From: Luteitalea sp.
GTDB taxonomy: Bacteria; Acidobacteriota; Vicinamibacteria; Vicinamibacterales; Vicinamibacteraceae
Assembly (NCBI GenBank): GCA_009377605.1
Contig: WHTT01000058.1
Span: 1-41,144, forward strand
DNA length: 41,144 nt
Direction of reading: 5' to 3'
The notes under the pieces were generated by a model. It worked only from the letters and a program-made list of their open reading frames with translations. It searched no databases and was not told the origin of the DNA. Numbering within the stretch: the stretch's first letter is position 1; each line of letters starts with the position of its first letter. Of the stretch, positions 15,499 to 23,989 are shown one piece after another. Made by a program: the position numbers and the translations under genes.

Positions 15499-16743
15499 AT
15501 GACCGGCCTGCTCAGGTGTCGCCTCGGTATCATGATGTTCCTCCAGTTCTTCGTCTGGGGTGCATGGTACGCGACCGCCGGCAATTACATGGCAAGCGTT
15601 GGCATGACCGACGCCATCTACTGGGCATACACGGCCAGCCCAATTGGCGCCATCGTCTCCCCATTCTTTCTCGGTCTCGTAGCTGATCGCTTCTTCGCAG
15701 TGCAGAAGGTCTTGGCCGTGATGCACGTGCTGAGCGGCCTCTTCGTGTGTCTCGCGCCGCTTGCAGCCGGTGTGTGGCTGCTCTCCACACCGCTGTTCCT
15801 CACGCTCCTGTTCCTGCACATGCTCTGCTATATGCCGACGGTCGGCCTCGCAACCGCGATGGCATTTCACGGCCTGCGGGGCCGCGAGAGAGAGTTCCCG
15901 TGGATCCGCATGTTTGGCACGATCGGGTGGATCGCGGCTGGCTTCCTTGTTAGCTACGTCTTACACGCAGACACAACCGCCGTGCCGATGCAGGTTGCGG
16001 GGATAGCCGGAATCCTGCTCGGTCTCTATTGCCTCACACTTCCAGCAGTCCCACCACCCGCGTCTGGTAAGAAGGTCTCCGTGAGCGATGTCGTGGGCAA
16101 GGATGCCTTGGCTCAGTTAGCAGACCGGCCATTTCTCGTCTTTCTTGTCAGCTTGTTGCTGACCAGCATTCCACTGGCAACCTACTATGCGTACGTGCCA
16201 GTCTTTCTCAGTGCGACGACGATCCCGGACCCAGCCTTCAAGATGACGTTCGGCCAAATGGCCGAGGTGCTGTTCCTGTTGTTGCTGCCGTTCGCGCTCG
16301 CACGATTCGGCATCAAGTGGGTCCTGTTTGCCGGGATGTTGGCCTGGGTAGTACGATACGGGTTGTTTGCCCTCGCGGCGCCAGGCGCCATCACCTGGAT
16401 GATCCTTGCGGGTATCGTTCTGCACGGTATCTGTTACGACTTCGTGTACGTGGCAGGTCAGGTCTACATCGATAAGAAGGCAACACTAGATATTCGCGCC
16501 AGGGCGCAAGGCTTGTTCGTCCTAGTTACCTATGGTATAGGTCAAGGGCTGGGCACGTTGGTCGCAGGATGGCTATTCAATAGCATGATGACAGGCGATG
16601 CTCGTCAAGACCTCAATGCATGGCAGACATTCTGGATCATACCTGTTGCGTTTGCGACGCTCGTCACGCTCGGCTTTGGCGTTCTCTTTCGAGATGAAGC
16701 TCTGGTAAGTGATCAGCAAGGTGCCGCAGCGCTCGCGAAGTAG
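15499..16743 (+). CDS. NupG-family nucleoside/sugar permease (MFS)
   Basis: Nucleoside:H+ symporter family (NupG/Nuc_H_symport), inner membrane. The 414-residue sequence begins with the family's hallmark N-terminus (LGIMMFLQFFVWGAWYAT). About 12 hydrophobic segments follow, with SPFFLGLVADRFFA between helices 2 and 3, RMFGTIGWIAAGFLV in helix 5, and RARAQGLFVLVTYGIGQGLG late in the protein. In this phylum such permeases often accompany TIM-barrel isomerases and Gfo/Idh oxidoreductases, so the substrate may be a sugar rather than a nucleoside. It follows the isomerase by 40 bp and precedes the ROK regulator. A second paralogue starts at 40691. No strong ribosome-binding site is visible at the start. 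Confidence 0.87.
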   Translation: MTGLLRCRLGIMMFLQFFVWGAWYATAGNYMASVGMTDAIYWAYTASPIGAIVSPFFLGLVADRFFAVQKVLAVMHVLSGLFVCLAPLAAGVWLLSTPLFLTLLFLHMLCYMPTVGLATAMAFHGLRGREREFPWIRMFGTIGWIAAGFLVSYVLHADTTAVPMQVAGIAGILLGLYCLTLPAVPPPASGKKVSVSDVVGKDALAQLADRPFLVFLVSLLLTSIPLATYYAYVPVFLSATTIPDPAFKMTFGQMAEVLFLLLLPFALARFGIKWVLFAGMLAWVVRYGLFALAAPGAITWMILAGIVLHGICYDFVYVAGQVYIDKKATLDIRARAQGLFVLVTYGIGQGLGTLVAGWLFNSMMTGDARQDLNAWQTFWIIPVAFATLVTLGFGVLFRDEALVSDQQGAAALAK

Positions 16744-16878
16744 CGTCACGACGCCCGGGACGCCTCACGACCGTTGCGTGTTACGCACTCGATCGTGGGC
16801 AGCACGGACACTCGAGACGTTGGATGGCGGGATGATCTCGGCCGGTCGCAAGAGATATATAGTATTCGGTTGCGAACA

Positions 16879-18114
16879 ATGACAGTCAGGCGTGCAGCGT
16901 CGAAAGTCAATGCGGAGGATGGGGGGCGGGACGCCGCGCAGCTGCGGGCGTTCAACCTCGAACGGGTTCTCGGGGTGGCAATGGACCGGGATGGGCCCTT
17001 CACCCGCGCCGTGGTCAGCGAGGTGACCGGTCTGTCGGCGCCGACCGTCGGGAGCCTGTCGTCCCATTTGATTCGTAGCGGCTTGGTGAGGGATCTCGGC
17101 GCCGGACCGTCGCGCGGTGGTCGCCGTCCTTCGTTCATGGAGTTCAACGCCAGACACGGGTTCGTGGTCGGTATCGATCTCGCGATCACACAGAGCCGGC
17201 TCGCCGTCGCCGACCTGCGCGGCGAGCTGGTGAGCGAGCGGCTCATTCCCACCCCGAAAGAGCGCGGCCCGGTTGCCCTGCTCTCGCGCATCGGCAAGGA
17301 AATGCGGGCTCTCCTTCGCGATAGCGGCGTTCCGGTCGGGCGGCTGCTCGCGGTTGCGGCGGGCGCACCGGGTGCTGTCGATCGCAAGAGAGGCATGGTG
17401 GTCGACCTCGCTCCCAACCTCAAGGGCTGGTCGCGAGTGCCGATGGCCGCCATCTTGCGCCGCGCGCTGGGTGCACCAGTGGTGGTCGAGAACGACGTGA
17501 ATCTCGCCATCCTTGGGGAGCGGTGGCGAGGTGCCGCGCGTGGACACGATACCTGTGCGTTCCTCGTCGCCGGCACTGGCATCGGCGCCGGCATCATCGT
17601 CAACGGCGAGCTGCACCACGGCCATCACTTCCTCGCCGGTGAGGTCGCTCTCATGTGCATGGGCCGCGAGTACGTCGAGAAGGACTTCGGCTCGCGCGGC
17701 TGCCTCGAGACACTCGCCGGCCGCTCTGCGCTGGCGGCGCGCTGGTCGGCGTCGAGCGCAGGTGATGAACAGGGCCGGATCGGCGACTTGTTCGACGCGG
17801 CTCGTCATGGCGACGCCAAGGCTCGACAGATCGTCAACGAGGCCGCCACACTTCTCGGAATGGCGACAGCGAACTTGAGCATCGTGCTCGACCCCTCGAT
17901 CGTGGTGCTTGGCGGGCCGCTCATGACGCAGAGCGACCTCCTGGCCCGAGAGCTGCGGCGGATCGTCAGCCGCATCGTGCCCAGTCCGCCGCAAATCGTG
18001 GCGACCGAGCTGCAGGAGACCGCATCGCTGTGGGGAAGCCTGCTCGTCGCGATGACGGAAGCCAGAGAGCGCATTCGTCAACAGCTCCGCCGCAACGGCC
18101 GCTCGGCTGCATAG
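16879..18114 (+). CDS. ROK-family transcriptional regulator
   Basis: ROK repressors (NagC, Mlc, XylR type) pair an N-terminal winged helix with a sugar-kinase-like sensor domain. From the ATG at 16879 the product has 411 residues; an in-frame ATG at 16774 would add 35 residues of poor quality. Residues about 20-75 form the wHTH (GPFTRAVVSEVTGLSAPTVGSLSSHLI). The ROK domain follows: GIDLAITQSRLAVADLRG, VVVENDVNLAILGERW, FLVAGTGIGAGIIVNGELH, GHHFLAGEVALM. The ATP-site GGT is replaced (DLAITQ) and the zinc Cys cluster is reduced to GSRGCLET, as expected for a regulator rather than a kinase. An A/T-rich, -10-like stretch (TATATAGTATTC) lies just upstream. It probably controls the adjacent isomerase and permease genes. 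Confidence 0.88.
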   Translation: MTVRRAASKVNAEDGGRDAAQLRAFNLERVLGVAMDRDGPFTRAVVSEVTGLSAPTVGSLSSHLIRSGLVRDLGAGPSRGGRRPSFMEFNARHGFVVGIDLAITQSRLAVADLRGELVSERLIPTPKERGPVALLSRIGKEMRALLRDSGVPVGRLLAVAAGAPGAVDRKRGMVVDLAPNLKGWSRVPMAAILRRALGAPVVVENDVNLAILGERWRGAARGHDTCAFLVAGTGIGAGIIVNGELHHGHHFLAGEVALMCMGREYVEKDFGSRGCLETLAGRSALAARWSASSAGDEQGRIGDLFDAARHGDAKARQIVNEAATLLGMATANLSIVLDPSIVVLGGPLMTQSDLLARELRRIVSRIVPSPPQIVATELQETASLWGSLLVAMTEARERIRQQLRRNGRSAA

Positions 18115-18120
18115 ATCCTT

Positions 18121-18202
18121 GGTTCTTGGTGCGTAGTGCGTAGTGCGCCTATCACCCCGATGCCAAGGCGCACCAAGAACTAAGAACTAAGGACCAAGAA
18201 CC
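18121..18202. terminator. Inverted repeat between convergent genes
   Basis: 18122-18133 (GTTCTTGGTGCG) is the exact complement of 18169-18180. Further CCAAGAAC and AAGGACCAAG words follow to about 18202. It lies between the ends of the convergent ROK regulator and PQQ dehydrogenase genes, so a bidirectional transcript-end hairpin is plausible. The loop is long (35 bases) and contains GCGTAGT direct repeats. Confidence 0.45.
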
Positions 18203-18211
18203 AGGAACGGC

Positions 18212-20173
18212 TTACCGATCCGGCAGCGCAAACGCGACATACGCGCCGGGGATCGGCGAGTCCGAGGCGGGATGTCCAGGGCTGGCATGCGTACGCGTCG
18301 TTGCTCGCGCCGCCGCGCAGTAGACGACGTACTGTCTCCCGTTCACCTCATACACGGCGGGAATGCCCTCAATCGCCGCATCGACCTCCGCCTTCCACAA
18401 CACCCTCCCGGTGTCCACGTCCAGCGCGCGGATCTGCCGATCGCGCGTCCCCGTGAAAATCAGGCCTCCCGCGGTGACCACCGGCCCCACCTTCGGGAAG
18501 TGCCCGCCGGTGTCCCTGAACCCTTTCGCCGCAAGCTCCGGGACCTCGCCGAGAGGTGTCTGCCATGTGATAGTGCCCGTGTTCAGATCGTAGGCGGTCA
18601 ATGTCGTCCACGGCGGTGCGACCGCGGAGAGCCCACTCGTGGTGATCATGAAGCCGAACGTGCTCGTATAGCGAATCGAGCTTGGATCGGCCGCGCCGAG
18701 AGGCGCCGAAGCGGTCGACGGTGGCGGTACCAGCTTCAACATGGAGGGAAAGTCTTTGGAGACGACGAACATGGTGCCTTGCGTCGGATCCACGGCGGCG
18801 CCGCCGAAGTTCGCCCCACCATTGTTGCCGGGCATCTGGATGGTATCGGCAAGACCGGGCGGCGTGAACATGCCCTCGTTCCGTGCGTTGCGAATCGCCT
18901 GACGAAAACGGGCTCGCTCTACAGGATCGTCGATAAACGGGCTGAGGTCCTTCTCGGTAAATGTCTGGCGAGCGAAGGGCGGAGGGGCAAGCGGAAACGG
19001 CTGCGTCGGCCAGGTCTCTTCTCCAGGCATATGGGAGCGAGGAACGGGCCGCTCCTCGCTCGGCCACAGCGGCGCCCCGGTCACGCGGTCGAAGACATAC
19101 AGAAAGCCTGTCTTGCCGGCGTGCGCGACGATGTCGACCAGCTTGCCCTCGTGCCGTACCGTCAGGAGCTTCGGCGCCGTGGCATTGTCGTAATCCCAGA
19201 TGTCGTGGTGCACCATCTGGAAGTGCCAGATGCGGCGCCCAGTCCTTGCATCGAGCGCGAGGAGACAGTCGGCGAAGAGATTGGCCCCCTTGCGGTTGGC
19301 GCCGTAGAAGTTGTACTTCGCGCTGCCCGTCGGGATGTAGACGATCCCGCGCTGCACGTCGACCGACAGCTCTCCCCAGGCGTTCGCGCCGCCGACGGTC
19401 TTCCACGCGTCCTCGGCCCACGTCTCGTACCCCACCTCACCTGGGTGTGGAATCGTGTGAAACGCCCACACCAGTTTCCCGGACCGTACGTCGTAGGCCC
19501 GGATGTCCCCAGGCGCCGACTCGTACTCCTGGTTGGTCGCCGAGCCGAGAATGATTAGATCTTCGAACACCCTCCCCGGAGTCGTGGACTGCACCGAGAT
19601 CGTCGCGGGATCGCGCCTCAAGCCTTCTCTGAGATCGACACGGCCCTCCACGCCAAACGACGAGATCGGCTCGCCGGTTCGCGCATCAATCGCCTGCAGG
19701 TCGTTGTCGTTCGAGAACAACAGACGGCGCTCCGATCGATCCGGGCTCTCCCAGTAGTTGATCCCGCGGGTCGTGATACGCCCCCGCGGGTTCGGACGCG
19801 CCCAGATTTCCCGTCCGGTCGCGGCGTCCAGGGCGACAATCGAGTTGTTCTTCGCCAGGACATACATGGTGCCGTCCACGACGAGCGGGTTGAACAGATA
19901 GTTCTTGCCATCCCCGGTCGGGTAGGTCCAGACGGCCTGCAGCTCGCCCACGTTCGAGCGATCGATCTGGCTGAGCGCCGAATACTGTGCGGCATCCGGT
20001 GAGCCGCCATAGTCACTCCACGTCCTGTACGGAGCCGTCTGCGGCCTGACCGGCTTCGACCCATTTGTCTGTGCCCGGCCAACACGAATCGCGAGCAGGA
20101 GTCCGCAAGCCAGCAGCAGGCATGCAGTGCCGGTGTGCCACTTCCGAAGACGCTTATCGTGAGTATTGGCCAT
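18212..20173 (-). CDS. PQQ-dependent dehydrogenase, periplasmic (no heme domain)
   Basis: Quinoprotein alcohol/sugar dehydrogenases oxidise substrates in the periplasm with pyrroloquinoline quinone. The 653-residue protein has a signal sequence (GTACLLLACGLLLAIRVGRA) and then an eight-bladed propeller with tryptophan-docking repeats: ALDAATGREIW, AYDVRSGKLVW, ALDARTGRRIW, VFDRVTGAPLW, AYDLNTGTITW, ALDVDTGRVLW. YNFYGANRKGANLFADCLLA and HHDIWDYDNATAPKLL match quinate/glucose-type enzymes. There is no CxxCH motif and only one N-terminal hydrophobic segment, so electrons must leave through a separate carrier. It is the last gene of the dikinase operon, 33 bp after the preceding stop, with a weak ribosome-binding site. 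A heme-containing paralogue is at 35452. The substrate is unknown. Confidence 0.85.
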   Translation of the reverse strand: MANTHDKRLRKWHTGTACLLLACGLLLAIRVGRAQTNGSKPVRPQTAPYRTWSDYGGSPDAAQYSALSQIDRSNVGELQAVWTYPTGDGKNYLFNPLVVDGTMYVLAKNNSIVALDAATGREIWARPNPRGRITTRGINYWESPDRSERRLLFSNDNDLQAIDARTGEPISSFGVEGRVDLREGLRRDPATISVQSTTPGRVFEDLIILGSATNQEYESAPGDIRAYDVRSGKLVWAFHTIPHPGEVGYETWAEDAWKTVGGANAWGELSVDVQRGIVYIPTGSAKYNFYGANRKGANLFADCLLALDARTGRRIWHFQMVHHDIWDYDNATAPKLLTVRHEGKLVDIVAHAGKTGFLYVFDRVTGAPLWPSEERPVPRSHMPGEETWPTQPFPLAPPPFARQTFTEKDLSPFIDDPVERARFRQAIRNARNEGMFTPPGLADTIQMPGNNGGANFGGAAVDPTQGTMFVVSKDFPSMLKLVPPPSTASAPLGAADPSSIRYTSTFGFMITTSGLSAVAPPWTTLTAYDLNTGTITWQTPLGEVPELAAKGFRDTGGHFPKVGPVVTAGGLIFTGTRDRQIRALDVDTGRVLWKAEVDAAIEGIPAVYEVNGRQYVVYCAAARATTRTHASPGHPASDSPIPGAYVAFALPDR

Positions 20174-20206
20174 CGTCTACAAGTGAGAATTCACGGGAGC
20201 TCTGGA

Positions 20207-21922
20207 CTACGCCTGGACCGCGGCTGCCACGGGGGTGTCGAGAAGCTCGACGATTCCAGTCGTGCCATTCACGCGGAGGCGCTGGCCGGTCGTGATCTGC
20301 TCCGTGGCGACACCAGTACCCACGACAGCGGGGATATTGAACTCGCGGGAGACGATCGCGGGATGTGAGAGCACCCCGCCAGCATCGGTGACCAGGCCAC
20401 TGATCTTCGTGAACAAGAGAACCCACGCCGGGTTGGTCATCTTGCAGACGAGGATGTCGCCCTCTCGCACCTGGTTGAACTCTTCCGGCGATTCGACGAT
20501 GCGGGCAACGCCCTCGACCACGCCTGGCGAGGCGCCCAAGCCCTGCAGGGTGCCACTGGGCTGCGCCGCCTGAGTCGCAGCACGCGTGTACACGTCCGGC
20601 CAGCCCCAATGCCCTTTGTAAGGCTCGCTGTGAAGCGACCAGTTCGTAATGGTGCCAAGCCAGGCGCGGGGCCGCTTGCCGATCGCCTCCTCGCGTGCTC
20701 GCCGACGCGCCTGGACGCGAGCCTTCGCGTCGAATGCCGTGGAGCTCGCGCTAACCAGACGTAACTCGTGATACGTCAGGAAGAAGACATCGTCCGGCTG
20801 GAGCATGACGCCGGCGTCGACGAGCCTGCGTCCAATCGCCATGAACACGAGCCGAACTCTGGCGTACGTCCCTTGATCCATGTAGAAGTGATGATCCGGC
20901 GTGAGCGGTGTCATGCCCAGCGCCAGGTCCAGCGCCTTCTGCAGGCGTTGCCGATCCTCTTCGGCCCGATCGGCTGGGACGAGCGACCACATCTCGGCGA
21001 TCGCATCGTCGCGATTCTTGCGCAGAGCGGCGACCTCGGCCGGATAGTCATAGTCTGAGTGGAGATAGCCGCGCAACCCCTCGATGATGGGCGTCGGATC
21101 CTCGCGCCAGGTGGGAACGATGTACTCGTGTGTGTAGATGGACTTGTTGCCGTACTCGAGCTTGTACGCGTCCAGCGCTCGCAGCAGCTCACGACCTTGC
21201 TCGGATTCTCCGAGGGCGCGAAGGACATCATCCACACTGGCCGCGCTGACCGCCCGCCGCAGGACGTCGCTTCCTTTGACCGTCTCCTTCAGCGTCCATA
21301 ACTCGCGAATCGAGTCCCAGTTCCGATCCTCATCGGAGACCAGGATGCGGCCCACGAGCGCAGTGTGCGACTCTCCGACGAGCTCTTTGAACAGCGTCTG
21401 GAAGTCGAGCGCCGACTGGAACTGCGCCAGGTTGAGGATCCAGTGCAATCGGAAATGCCGCTCCTGGATATCGAGGGCGTCCTCGAGCAAGACCATCAGC
21501 TCGGCGAGAGAGGCCTCTTCCGTGGGATAAGTATCGAGATATTCGAAGTTGCGTCGAATCTCCGGAAGATAGCGGTGCTTCCACCAGCGCAGGAACTTCT
21601 CCGCATAGACTGGCGTCACCATCTGGTAGTACGCTTCTAACTCCTTGGCTTCGGGCTCCTCGCGTGGCACGACCGCCGTGAACACGTAGCCTCCGACGTT
21701 CTTTGCCACCCAGTCTCGGCCGAACGGAACACCAAAACGTCGATACATGTACGCACACGTGTACCACCAACCGCCTATGTCGAACCACATCGGAGAAATC
21801 GGCTCCGGGCAGTGCAAATCATCGAACCAAAAATGGAGCCGTTTTTCCTCCTCGCTCGCCCATTCGACTGGAGTCGACGCATCGCCAAAGAACTGATCAA
21901 TCACTTCGTGTCGTTCCGCCAT
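20207..21922 (-). CDS. Dikinase phosphohistidine (swivelling) subunit, PEP-utilizing mobile domain
   Basis: About 571 residues from the ATG at 21922, preceded by AAGGGG eight bases upstream (a GTG at 21940 is an alternative). Residues up to about 470 form a largely helical domain rich in Trp, Tyr and charged residues, with no catalytic motif I can name. The last 90 or so are a PEP-utilizers mobile domain: LGASPGVVEGVARIV, DILVCKMTNPAWVLLF, then GGVLSHPAIVSREFNIPAV with the phosphorylatable His. There is no PEP-binding TIM barrel. This order (helical substrate domain, then His domain) matches the middle and C-terminus of rifampin phosphotransferase and the roughly 70-kDa protein 1 of phenylphosphate synthase. 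The matching ATP-grasp half is encoded 1.1 kb upstream. The substrate is inferred to be a hydroxylated compound. Confidence 0.75.
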   Translation of the reverse strand: MAERHEVIDQFFGDASTPVEWASEEEKRLHFWFDDLHCPEPISPMWFDIGGWWYTCAYMYRRFGVPFGRDWVAKNVGGYVFTAVVPREEPEAKELEAYYQMVTPVYAEKFLRWWKHRYLPEIRRNFEYLDTYPTEEASLAELMVLLEDALDIQERHFRLHWILNLAQFQSALDFQTLFKELVGESHTALVGRILVSDEDRNWDSIRELWTLKETVKGSDVLRRAVSAASVDDVLRALGESEQGRELLRALDAYKLEYGNKSIYTHEYIVPTWREDPTPIIEGLRGYLHSDYDYPAEVAALRKNRDDAIAEMWSLVPADRAEEDRQRLQKALDLALGMTPLTPDHHFYMDQGTYARVRLVFMAIGRRLVDAGVMLQPDDVFFLTYHELRLVSASSTAFDAKARVQARRRAREEAIGKRPRAWLGTITNWSLHSEPYKGHWGWPDVYTRAATQAAQPSGTLQGLGASPGVVEGVARIVESPEEFNQVREGDILVCKMTNPAWVLLFTKISGLVTDAGGVLSHPAIVSREFNIPAVVGTGVATEQITTGQRLRVNGTTGIVELLDTPVAAAVQA

Positions 21923-21991
21923 CGACGTCACCCCTTGCACAAGACACGTTCTTCGGCTGTGGTTGGCCGTAGGCCGGGGAGAACGACCGCA

Positions 21992-23008
21992 TCACCGGTC
22001 TTCCGCCTTTGCCGCCGCAGCCACCGCCTCGACGATGCGGCTGTAACCGGCGCACCGGCACAGATTGCCAGCCAGCCCCTCCTTGATCTCCGCGACCGTA
22101 GGGTGGGCATTCGTCATCAGGAGATACTTCGCCGACATGATCATGCCGGGGATACAGAAACCGCACTGGACGGCGCCCTTGTCCAGGAACGCTTCCTGCA
22201 GCTTGTCGAGCCGGTCGTGAGCCGCCAAGCCCTCGACGGTGAGGATGTCGCTGCCAGCCGCTTCAACCCCCAGCATGAGACAGGAGTTCACGCTGTGCCC
22301 ATTCACCAGCAGCGTGCACGCGCCGCACTCGCCCTCCGCACAGCACTCTTTGGTACCGGTCAGACCGAGCTGGTCGCGCAAGACTTCGAGCAATGTGTGG
22401 TGCGGACGGACATCGAGTGCACACTCCCGGCCGTTGACGGTGAGCGCCACCCGCATCGTCGTCATGCCGGCCAACTGGGCCTTCGCGTGCTCGAACATCG
22501 GCCGGGCGAGCTCGCGGGCATGCAAAATCTGGATCCGCTCGTAGGTATGGTCGAACTTCCACGAGACCTCATCCGTGGAGTAGCGTCCAGACTGGATGAA
22601 GCTCAGAAAGAGGTCGATGTTCGTCTCGAGGAAGCTCAGGCTGTCCGCGGCTTGAACCATGTTGGCTTCCGGCCAACCACCGCATTCATGCACGCGCACG
22701 AGCGCTTCCACGTCGTCAATGAGCGCGGCAGCCGCACCCTGCTCGCGAAGCCACGCGCCGACGATCCGAGCACTGCGCTCCGAATGGGCTGTGTCGTAGC
22801 TGGGGTCGCCCAACGTGCCCGCGATCGGTTGATCCGGTCCAGGAAACGCGCGCTCCATGTCGTGCGTGAGCGCGGCGAGGCGCACGGCCTCAGTGGTGTC
22901 AGGCGCGATTCTATCCAGCCATTCCAATGACTTCAACAGGTGGTGACTGTTGTACGGGTACTTGTCAACCACCCAGCGCTGCGCCGCTTGGATGAGTGCC
23001 GACTCCAT
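21992..23008 (-). CDS. HD-domain protein fused to CoxS-type [2Fe-2S] subunit
   Basis: 338 residues in two halves. Residues 1-180 look like an HD metal-dependent phosphohydrolase: HH at 22-23, ALTHDMER with His49-Asp50, DTAHSER (His75), VRVHECGG (His107) and AADSLSF. From Met182 the sequence is a molybdenum-hydroxylase small subunit. It has VNGRECALDVRPHHTLLEVL, the plant-type cluster CAEGECGAC with a fourth Cys 12 residues on, then CGFCIPGMIM and NLCRCAGY for the second cluster. No stop separates them, and the internal ATG at 22465 has no good ribosome-binding site, so a fusion is favoured over two genes. It sits between the two dikinase halves and 12 bp after the ATP-grasp gene. The only other molybdenum-hydroxylase piece in the window is the FAD subunit at 39766. 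An HD-CoxS fusion is unusual. Confidence 0.75.
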   Translation of the reverse strand: MESALIQAAQRWVVDKYPYNSHHLLKSLEWLDRIAPDTTEAVRLAALTHDMERAFPGPDQPIAGTLGDPSYDTAHSERSARIVGAWLREQGAAAALIDDVEALVRVHECGGWPEANMVQAADSLSFLETNIDLFLSFIQSGRYSTDEVSWKFDHTYERIQILHARELARPMFEHAKAQLAGMTTMRVALTVNGRECALDVRPHHTLLEVLRDQLGLTGTKECCAEGECGACTLLVNGHSVNSCLMLGVEAAGSDILTVEGLAAHDRLDKLQEAFLDKGAVQCGFCIPGMIMSAKYLLMTNAHPTVAEIKEGLAGNLCRCAGYSRIVEAVAAAAKAEDR

Positions 23009-23020
23009 GGCTTGCCCACT

Positions 23021-23989
23021 CTAGAGGGTCGTAATTGGACGGCTCTGCAAGAGCCGCAGGTCGCCCTCACGTATGCACCACTCGACGTCCTGCGGCCCGC
23101 CGAAGAACGTCTCGAGGCGAAGCCCCAGCTCACGCAGTCCGCTCAACTCCGCGCCGCTCAGCACACGGGCACTGCCCTCCGCCTTGGAAAGCCGAGCCTG
23201 ACGTGTGCCGCCATTCTCGCCATCGTAGACGACCGCCGTTTCCTGGGACGCGATGAATTCCCGCAGCAGCGCGCCGTCGTCGCGGCCGACCACGTAGTGA
23301 TCGGGCGTGATCAGCCCCGAGACGATGCCCTCGCCCAGACCGAACACGGCCTCGATGACCAGGCGATCCGTGAGCTTCTGCACGGGATCCATCGTGAACA
23401 TCACGCCGCTCTTGTCGGCCTGCACCATCTCTTGCACGACAACGGCAATGCGGGTGTCGTCCAGCGCCCCCTTTTGGGATCGGTAGAACAGAGCCCGTGA
23501 CGCAAAGAACGAGGCCCAACATAGCTTGAGGCGGTCAAGGACAGCATCGATACCGCGCGTATTCAAGAAGGTGTCTTGCTGGCCGGCAAAGCTCGCCGCC
23601 TCACCATCTTCGCTGACCGCGCTGGATCGAATCGCCACGGGGAGGTCGACGCCGAGCTGGTGGTAGGCAGTCCGCACGCGCGCACTGAGATCCGTAGGAA
23701 GCGGATTGGAGACAATTAGATCACGCATCCGCGCGGATGCCGCTTCCAGGGCGCCGTTGTCTTGGACGTCGAGGTCGCGGGTCAGGCTTCGGAGAATCTC
23801 CACGCCACCGTAGTAATTCAAGAATGTCCCAAACGCAGACGCACAGACGACGAACCCGGGCGGAACAGGCAGCCCCGCCTGGCTCATGCGGCTCAAGCTC
23901 GCGCCCTTGCCACCGGCACTCGCCGTCGCCTCGACGGGGAGGCGGCCGAGCGAGCTGACCACGGACTCATCCGAGAATCCCGCGCTCAT
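23021..23989 (-). CDS. Dikinase ATP-grasp subunit (PPDK/PEP synthase N-terminal domain)
   Basis: 323 residues from the ATG at 23989, which overlaps the SDR stop in an ATGA junction (23986-23989). This indicates translational coupling and fixes the start. The domain is complete: GGKGASLSRMSQAGLPVPPGFVV, VAIRSSAVSEDGEAASFAGQ, SGVMFTMDP, EAVFGLGEGIVSGLITPDHYVV and DVEWCIREGDLRLLQSRPI. These contain the Lys, Arg and acidic residues that bind ATP and metal. It lacks the His and PEP domains of a full dikinase. Together with the product of 20207-21922 it would total about 890 residues, close to a single-chain rifampin phosphotransferase, and it resembles the roughly 40-kDa protein 2 of phenylphosphate synthase. 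Predicted activity: transfer of the ATP beta-phosphate to the partner's His, releasing AMP and Pi overall. Confidence 0.83.
   Translation of the reverse strand: MSAGFSDESVVSSLGRLPVEATASAGGKGASLSRMSQAGLPVPPGFVVCASAFGTFLNYYGGVEILRSLTRDLDVQDNGALEAASARMRDLIVSNPLPTDLSARVRTAYHQLGVDLPVAIRSSAVSEDGEAASFAGQQDTFLNTRGIDAVLDRLKLCWASFFASRALFYRSQKGALDDTRIAVVVQEMVQADKSGVMFTMDPVQKLTDRLVIEAVFGLGEGIVSGLITPDHYVVGRDDGALLREFIASQETAVVYDGENGGTRQARLSKAEGSARVLSGAELSGLRELGLRLETFFGGPQDVEWCIREGDLRLLQSRPITTL

Noticed and set aside
16774-16878. Upstream start for the ROK regulator
   Set aside because: The added 35 residues have no family similarity and cover the A/T-rich promoter-like stretch.
18272-19558. 428-codon plus-strand frame opposite the PQQ dehydrogenase
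   Set aside because: The composition is dominated by Arg and His, as expected for the complement of Asp/Ala/Gly-rich coding DNA. The minus-strand gene has a signal peptide and propeller repeats.
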